Source of the DNA: Isoetes taiwanensis
Lineage: Eukaryota; Streptophyta; Lycopodiopsida; Isoetales; Isoetaceae
NCBI GenBank assembly: GCA_021234155.1
Contig: JAJEKV010000053.1
Location: 6,277,424 to 6,341,423, forward strand
Length of the DNA stretch: 64,000 nucleotides
Direction of reading: 5' to 3'
The notes under the pieces were generated by a model. The model was not told where the DNA came from. It ran no database searches and saw only the letters and a list, made by a program, of their open reading frames with translations. Position numbers and translations under genes: made by a program. Positions 58,800-64,000 of the stretch are shown here, one piece after another; positions within the stretch are counted from its first letter, which is position 1, and every line of letters begins with the position of its first letter.

Positions 58800-60400
58800 T
58801 TTGAAAAAAAGTCACAAAGCAAGATTAATGAATCTAAATTGGTTTGTAGGTATGGCCCCATTTGTGAAGACACTAATGATTAGTGAGATTAGACGCATGG
58901 TCATAAATGAGATATGTGCTAACGAAAGTCCCGGCCGGGAGATGCAACCGGTCAACGGTCGACCATTTTGTCGACATGTGAAAAGGAAGTGCCAATTTGA
59001 GTTAGCACAAAATGGCCGTGTCAAGAAGAAATGTTGACTTCTCTCCTTGACACACATGTAAAGCCAATGATTGGAAACCCCATGGATGAACTGAAGACAT
59101 GTTTGAAGCATTCTGCGCGACTTAAAAGTCCCAATGCCGAGGCTCGTGTCAAGGAATGGGTAGCTTCATGGAATTCCTCAAAGAAGCGGACGTTTGGATC
59201 ACAAGAACATCATTGCGGATATCAATGCACGCCGGTTGGAGGTAATTAAAAATGCTTTGCATCGTGGGGAAGCTCTAGTGGGCGGTGGCCTAGCAAGGCC
59301 CACTTTTCTTTGGAGAATCACATGAACACATCAATCTTTGTTGATCCCATGCCCGTAGAGGCCGTGGATGTGATCGCCTTTATTGAGGAGAAACCAACAC
59401 ATCGCATCGTATCAAATCAAGATCAACGGAACACAACACTTCCAAGATGATGAGCTATACAGTGGATGGGTTTTCAAGGGCAAAGATAGGGCGTAGACGT
59501 ATGAGATGGCTCAAAGATACATACGCTTCAAGAGCCCCAGAGATCCCGCTTTGGCTACATCCATTGGACTTGCATATGAAGTTGCTAGCTCTAGTGGGGA
59601 TACCATAGGGCCAATGGTGATTCTACCTTTCATGAATGGAGAGACACTTGCACACTTGTTTGACTATTTACCTAATAACTTGTCACGTTTTAGAAGATGG
59701 TCAAATGCAATTGCTAGCGCCAAGAAGAACCGACAAACACATAGGCGCTGAACTTAGGAGCAAAATGCGAGTTGTATATCAAGATGTTCCGAGGAGATAG
59801 CTCTTGCCCCAGCGTAAGGTGTCGTTGAGATCCACAAAGGCCACTTCACTCACACAAAGCTTAATTGCAAAGAGAGTCAAATTACATTTTGATGATGAGT
59901 ACCAAAATGTGTGGGTGGCCATTGGTGATTGGGACAATGCAATTCATTTTACGCCAAAGAGCCGCCGTCCCTTGTTGAAGTGTCGGTACTTACTTTCTGG
60001 ATGGACAAGCAAAATATCCATGGTTAGAGGAAAGCGTGTTTGAGAAATCAAAGGATGATGATCGCGGTATGGGGACACGAAATTCATGATGTCTATGCAT
60101 TGGGATATATTTATGAGATGCTTCGGATTTCGCGTGCAAGCTATCGCTACATTTAATGGAGTGGTTTAATAATAACAACAATGCCCAATGGATTAATCCA
60201 ACCCATATGTACCAACGACGCCTTGACAAGTTGGAGGAGCAAAAACAAGAATGATGTGCCCACGTGAAGACGTATTCTCATCACGACCCAAAGCTTCCGG
60301 GTTGTTGAAGCCTTACAAAGTGTTGGAATATCTTCTACCATGGTTGTGAGACAAAGACGACACATGAAGTGCATGGATGCCTTGAGATGTCAAAATTGTT
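58800..60400 (+). pseudogene. Coding-like segment of the CACTA element, family not recognised
   Basis: Several plus-strand frames have protein-like composition and follow one another: VNEICANESPGREMQ with PFCRHVKRKCQFELA (58801-59037), KTCLKHSARLKSPNAEAR (59031-59249), NARRLEVIKNALHRGEALV (about 59225-59285), YIRFKSPRDPALATSIG (59506-59751), FDDEYQNVWVAIGDWDN (59804-60043) and QRRLDKLEEQKQE (about 60210). Breaks between them could be introns or frameshifts. No DDE, protease or zinc-finger signature was certain, though Cys/His pairs are present. By position it should be a gene of the element ending at 63199. I do not assign a function. Confidence 0.4.
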
Positions 60401-60930
60401 GTTGTCACAACTCAAATAATGAATACAATATTGTATATCTTGCCATGTTTAAGAGTATTAAATTTTTTAATTGTCTAATAACCAAATATATAAAGACACT
60501 TTTAATTATTCAAATCCCAATGTTTTGTAATGAACTTCCCATGTTGCTAACATTTGTTGCTTTCCTACTATGTTATTCATCGACTCCATATAAATAACTT
60601 GCAAGTTTTTGCACATGTCCAAAGAACCATGGGATGCGCACGATGGCATATCTATTGTTCACAACTTTACTTCGCGTGGCTTGGTAGCCTTATTGACACC
60701 CTAAACCTCGCAAAGGCCTTTAAGAGGCGAAGTTGGTCGATTCGGGTTTAGCTCGCCACCACCGCCACCTCCACCATTGTGTGGATTTGGTATGGATTTT
60801 TTTTTCTAGGATAAAATGTAAGTTAACCATTTATTTTAACGTTCTAATGTTTTTAAATGTAAGCGTGTAAATGCGGTCGCGTCCTTCTTTTTCCTATACA
60901 TAATGTTCGCCGTTGTGGTTATGGGCGGAT
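60401..60930. other. AT-rich spacer, possible intron
   Basis: No protein-like frame with recognisable content is visible; a poly-T-rich stretch near 60790-60810 precedes the next coding-like block. Confidence 0.4.
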
Positions 60931-62320
60931 CTTCTTCTCACTCCCCAAGAGAGGCAGGGAAAAGGACCTCGTGATCCAGCCAGAAGACGAAGAGCGTGGA
61001 ACTCCGAGATATCAACGAGGCGATAACCCCGAAGATAGGTGGAATGCCTTGCAATTCGGGATGTCGCCCGCAGAAATGGAGATTGCGGCGCCAGTCGTTG
61101 AACAAAGTAGGCGGAGGTTTGCGCCCATGACCCTCCACGCCATAGCTCATACACTCCTTCGTAATTCAATCTTGGGCCCGTTGTTAACGCAGGAGAATGA
61201 ACCCCCAAAGGAGGCGCCGACCGTCGTTTACGCCTGAGTGGGATAATTCCTCTTCAAGCTCGTTAAAGATCGTGCACCACCCGCACCACCTCCACGAAGG
61301 CATCTCTTTCAATATGAGTGAGTTCATCTTGAATTATGCCCTTTTTTGTTCACTAACACATATTCATTTGTTAGTCGTGATGTTGAGTGTAGTAGCAAGA
61401 GTTGCCGCTACCACAAAGACCTTTGCAGATGGCGACAATTTTTGGAAGATGGCTAATAGTGTCACAAATAGCGTTTGCCATAACGTCCACAAGGGTGAAT
61501 GGAACTCGGGAGCCTATGATGAGGAAAAGAGAGGATCAAGGAGCTTTTAGAAGCAGAATATCCCGAGCTCAAGTCAGGAGAGATCTCATGGAGGGAGGTT
61601 TGTTCAAAGCGGTGGTAAACATGTTAAATCCACCGTGTATTAGGCTCTTTCGTTCTTCATTATAACCTCATTGTACTCATATTTTATTTATATTTTGCAG
61701 AGGTAATCGAAGAGCAAAACAAAGCTCTTGCCAAAGCTACTGAGGAGTCCCGATAGAGGGAAGTGGGCACCTATCCGTTGACTAATGAGGCATTTCAAGT
61801 ACATCATCTCTCCCATGAGTCGATAATTAGATGATGCCATGTGGACTAAGTCCTTGTATTGCATTGTAGTGTTTGAAGGCCAACATATTATCAAAGAAAG
61901 GGGAAGCTAGAACAAAGGCAGCGCTCTTTGGACGCGAGGTACGACGAAGCAAGTGGCAGCCATAGTGCCAATAAGACTGGGTCTGGCGGTTATGGCTTTC
62001 TGAATAAGCTATTTGTAAGTATAAATTTGGTTTATAATGTAGGTTCTCGAGTTGAACACTAACATTAGTTTTGGTGCTCATTCTCAATAGGCGTCATTTC
62101 TTTGGTCGCCCGGCTGCTAAAGATGAACGCGAAAGGGCCTTCAAAAAAGGCAGTCATGCGGCCATCCAGTACGCCGCTGCGCGTGAAAGGGGGGATGAAG
62201 TGTGTATCATTCATTAGATAATTATTTGTGACTACAATGAACTAATTGTTGCGATACAATATAATGCAGGTAAATGAAGACGAAGCCAATGAAGAAGAAG
62301 AAGAAGAGAGCAACAACTAA
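60931..62320 (+). CDS. C-terminal exons of an element gene with acidic tail (uncharacterised)
   Basis: Coding-like pieces on the plus strand are PEDRWNALQFGMSPAEMEI (60971-61237), TTKTFADGDNFWKMANSV (about 61400-61550), EVIEEQNKALAKATEESR after an AG acceptor at 61699-61700, and NKTGSGGYGFLNKLF ending at a GTAAGT donor at 62015. The last part is GRPAAKDERERAFKKGS (exon 62091-62199). The final intron (62200-62269) has GT-AG ends and joins RERGDE to VNEDEANEEEEEESNN in frame, with a stop at 62318-62320. The clean last junction suggests a once-functional spliced gene. The charged, Lys/Glu-rich C-terminus would suit a DNA-binding accessory protein such as those of En/Spm elements, but I see no diagnostic domain. 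The start is not identified and other exons may be broken. Confidence 0.45.
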
Positions 62321-62704
62321 AGACTTAATATATTTTGTAATGTGCAAATTACATTGTGAAATATATTAATTGAATTCAATTTAAATTTTTTATGCTTTGT
62401 TCTTATTATTTGTGATTTTTTTGTTATGTTAATTTTATGCTCGATTCTATTTTTTTATTCTTAGATTTATTAAACATTTAATTACATATTAAACAATAAT
62501 GCTTAAATATTTATTCTCGATTTATTTTGTTCATATTTAATATTTATTAATACTATTAATATTATTGATAATATTAATATTAATAAATATTACTAAATAT
62601 TTATTTATATTAAATATTTGTTAATTTTGAATATGAATATTAACTGTCCGTTAAATCATATTGAATAATATTAAATAAATATTTTTTTTTAATCAAAATT
62701 CCTT
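62321..62704. other. Very AT-rich 3' flank
   Basis: The stretch is dominated by ATTAATATT and TAAATATT-type sequence, including the self-complementary TATTAATACTATTAATATTA area near 62545-62600. No gene is visible. It separates the gene from the terminal array. Confidence 0.5.
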
Positions 62705-63168
62705 AATCGTCGTTGAACGACGTTGTCTGCGTGGCCGCCATGTCAGCAGCGTCGTTGAACGACGTTGTCTGCGTGGCGCCAGGCCAGCAGACAGGTGACA
62801 GCCACGCCAGCAACGTCGTTGAACGACGTTTCACACGCGGCAGCCACGTCAGTGCTACGCGCTGGCAACGCCACGCTGGACGGACATGATGACGTGTACT
62901 TGTCGTCGTTGAACGACGTTGCCAGGTCATCTGCCACGCCAGCCGGCCGCGCTGGCGCGGTCACTCTGGCAGCAGTGCCGCGTGGCTGACCCACGTGTAC
63001 GCAACGACGTTGAACGACGTCAGGTCGTCGCTTAAAGACGCCGCGGTTGCGACGCGTATAGCGACGCATAAATGTCGTTTATCGACGGTCCGACGTCGAA
63101 ATAGACGTCGTTTATCGACGTTTTGACGTCGATCATCGACGTGCAAACGACGTCTGGACGTCGTAATA
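62705..63168 (-). repeat. Subterminal palindrome array of the CACTA element (right end)
   Basis: CGTCGTTGAACGACGTT occurs at 62708-62724, 62750-62766 and 62814-62830 and again near 62905. Variants such as CAACGACGTTGAACGACGT, CGTCGTTTATCGACGTT and GACGTCGATCATCGACG follow to the terminus. The units are near-perfect palindromes with an unpaired centre, interspersed with GGCCACGTCAG-type stretches. In En/Spm elements, subterminal motifs are bound by TNPA; this is the likely role here. Confidence 0.75.
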
Positions 63169-63199
63169 GACGTCGTAACAGGGCTTTGGTTTTGTAGTG
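63169..63199 (-). repeat. CACTA terminal sequence (right end)
   Basis: On the complementary strand the terminus reads CACTACAAAACCAAAGCCC and continues into the GTTACGACGTC array. CACTACAA is the hallmark end of En/Spm elements. It abuts a 3-bp AGT that is explained as target duplication. Confidence 0.85.
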
Positions 63200-63202
63200 A
63201 GT
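63200..63202 (+). repeat. 3-bp target-site duplication AGT
   Basis: In the homologous uninterrupted sequence at about 12085-12100 the site reads GGAGAAGACTAGATG. In the inverted right copy it reads GGAGAGGACT then CACTACAA. ACT (AGT on plus) is therefore the duplicated target, of the length typical for CACTA elements. The matching left copy was not found in this window. Confidence 0.65.
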
Positions 63203-63425
63203 CCTCTCCATTCGGAATGGAGCCGACTCATACCTTGAACATGCATCCCTCAAGTTTTTAACATACTTTGAAGATTCAATCTTCTAATCTATTAGCATTT
63301 GGAGGTGTTTAACTCCAAAACCACAAAGATTAACAAAATAGCAAAGATCCTACCTTATGAAGATAGACAAAACCCTCGGGCGCCAAAAACTCCAAAGGGA
63401 ATGGGACAAAATAACAATGGAATGG
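63201..63425 (-). mobile_element. Inverted copy of the 11.9-12.1 kb leader, truncated by the CACTA insertion
   Basis: Read on the minus strand this is CTTCATAAGGTAGGATC, then GAGTTAAACACCTCCAAATG, TAGATTAGAAGATTGAATCTT, GAGGGATGCATG and GTCGGCTCCATTC...GAATGGAGAGGACT. This matches 11946-12096 closely. Homology stops exactly where the CACTA end begins. Confidence 0.88.
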
Positions 63426-63469
63426 AAAAATAAACTGAGCGCGTTCCCGCCATAATTGGACATCATTTA

Positions 63470-63715
63470 TCGACGCCATAACGTCGTTGAACGACATCCC
63501 GCTGACGTGGCTTGACACCCAGGCATGCCACGTCAGCTGGAGGGCGTCAGATGCCCCGTCAGATGCCACGTCAGATCCCAAGACGTCGTTGATCGACATG
63601 TGGCTGATATGGCTTGATACCCAGGCGTGTCATGTCAGCTCGCACACGTCAGCTCTGCCCCGTCAAATGCCCATAACATCGTTAAACGACGTTCTTTGCG
63701 TCGTTAAACGACGTA
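63470..63715 (-). repeat. Palindrome array of the inverted copy
   Basis: Motifs CGTCGTTGAACGACAT, CGTCGTTGATCGACAT, ATCGTTAAACGACGTT and GCGTCGTTAAACGACGTA are mixed with four or more variants of CACGTCAG and GGCATGCC/GGCGTGTC stretches. The order relative to the leader and gene X end is the same as at 11693-11882. Confidence 0.75.
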
Positions 63716-63759
63716 TTGTGCTTGTTTGATTTGTAGAAACTTGTTAGTTGGTTTTATTT

Positions 63760-64000
63760 CTATAAGAAATTGTAGGTAACAATTCTAGCACGTTCCCCAT
63801 AAGACAAACAACATAAAATACAAACAACACAAATAGATAAACAAACTTATTGTTTCCATTCATAGAAAAAGCTTATACATTACAACACAAATAGATAAAC
63901 AAACTTATTGTTTCCATTCATACAAAAAGATTATACATTATTTATATCCATCCTGAGGATATGACAATTTGATGCAACCACTTGCATCATTGTCTGCACG
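63760..64000 (-). pseudogene. Inverted copy of gene X 3' end, cut by the window edge
   Basis: The minus strand reads MMQVVASN from the window edge, then the duplicated TATGAATGGAAACAATAAG / TATCTATTTGTGTT flank, as at 11475-11665 on plus. Only the last residues of the gene lie inside the window. The two copies match well over about 200 bases. Confidence 0.7.

Overview
The window is nuclear DNA from a land plant, almost certainly from a large, repeat-rich genome. The evidence is two decayed En/Spm (CACTA) TNP2-type transposase genes with plant-type architecture, GT-AG introns, long simple-sequence tracts, a 24-kb satellite array and nested transposons. I see no intact host housekeeping gene, no rRNA or tRNA gene and no CRISPR array. 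The species cannot be told; one short interstitial run of TTAGGG-type repeats is too weak to use.

Layout. 1-2.3 kb: no recognisable gene. 2.3-4.67 kb: polypyrimidine tracts, followed at 4.95-6.28 kb by a polypurine tract (opposite strand polarity). 7.9-10.6 kb: CACTA TNP2 copy 1 (+), ending in a GC-rich array of ACGACG-type palindromes. 11.1-18.5 kb: a second CACTA-like unit (+) with the C-terminus of a small gene, a palindrome array, a spliced-looking leader, a SET-domain-like gene fragment, TNP2 copy 2 and another palindrome array. 19.5-22.04 kb and 31.59-55.66 kb: one GC-rich satellite array (unit about 1.1 kb) split by a transposon. 55.66-57.2 kb: short segmental duplications. 57.2-63.2 kb: the right part of another CACTA element whose terminal sequence and 3-bp target duplication are visible. 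63.2-64 kb: an inverted copy of the 11.3-12.1 kb segment.

The most unusual object is the 9,551-bp element at 22037-31587. It sits inside one satellite unit with a 4-bp CATT duplication and imperfect terminal inverted repeats of about 31 bp. It carries two divergently arranged, intron-bearing, frame-damaged genes. On the plus strand is a transposase-like protein with a probable D-D-D core. On the minus strand is a protein that reads as a ParB-type domain followed by a permuted amino-DNA-methyltransferase (motif IV first, motif I later). Between the two genes, and inside an intron of the methyltransferase gene, lies a cluster of 14-16 bp perfect palindromes of the form GGTATGAATTCATACC, plus a separate direct-repeat array. 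ParB proteins bind 16-bp palindromes, so the pairing is suggestive but unproven.

Frameshifts are frequent everywhere, and the satellite units differ mostly by small indels at CG/CCGG-rich positions. Some of the decay may therefore be sequencing or assembly error at methylated cytosines rather than biology. All gene calls come from reading translations by eye against remembered family motifs; none was checked by search.
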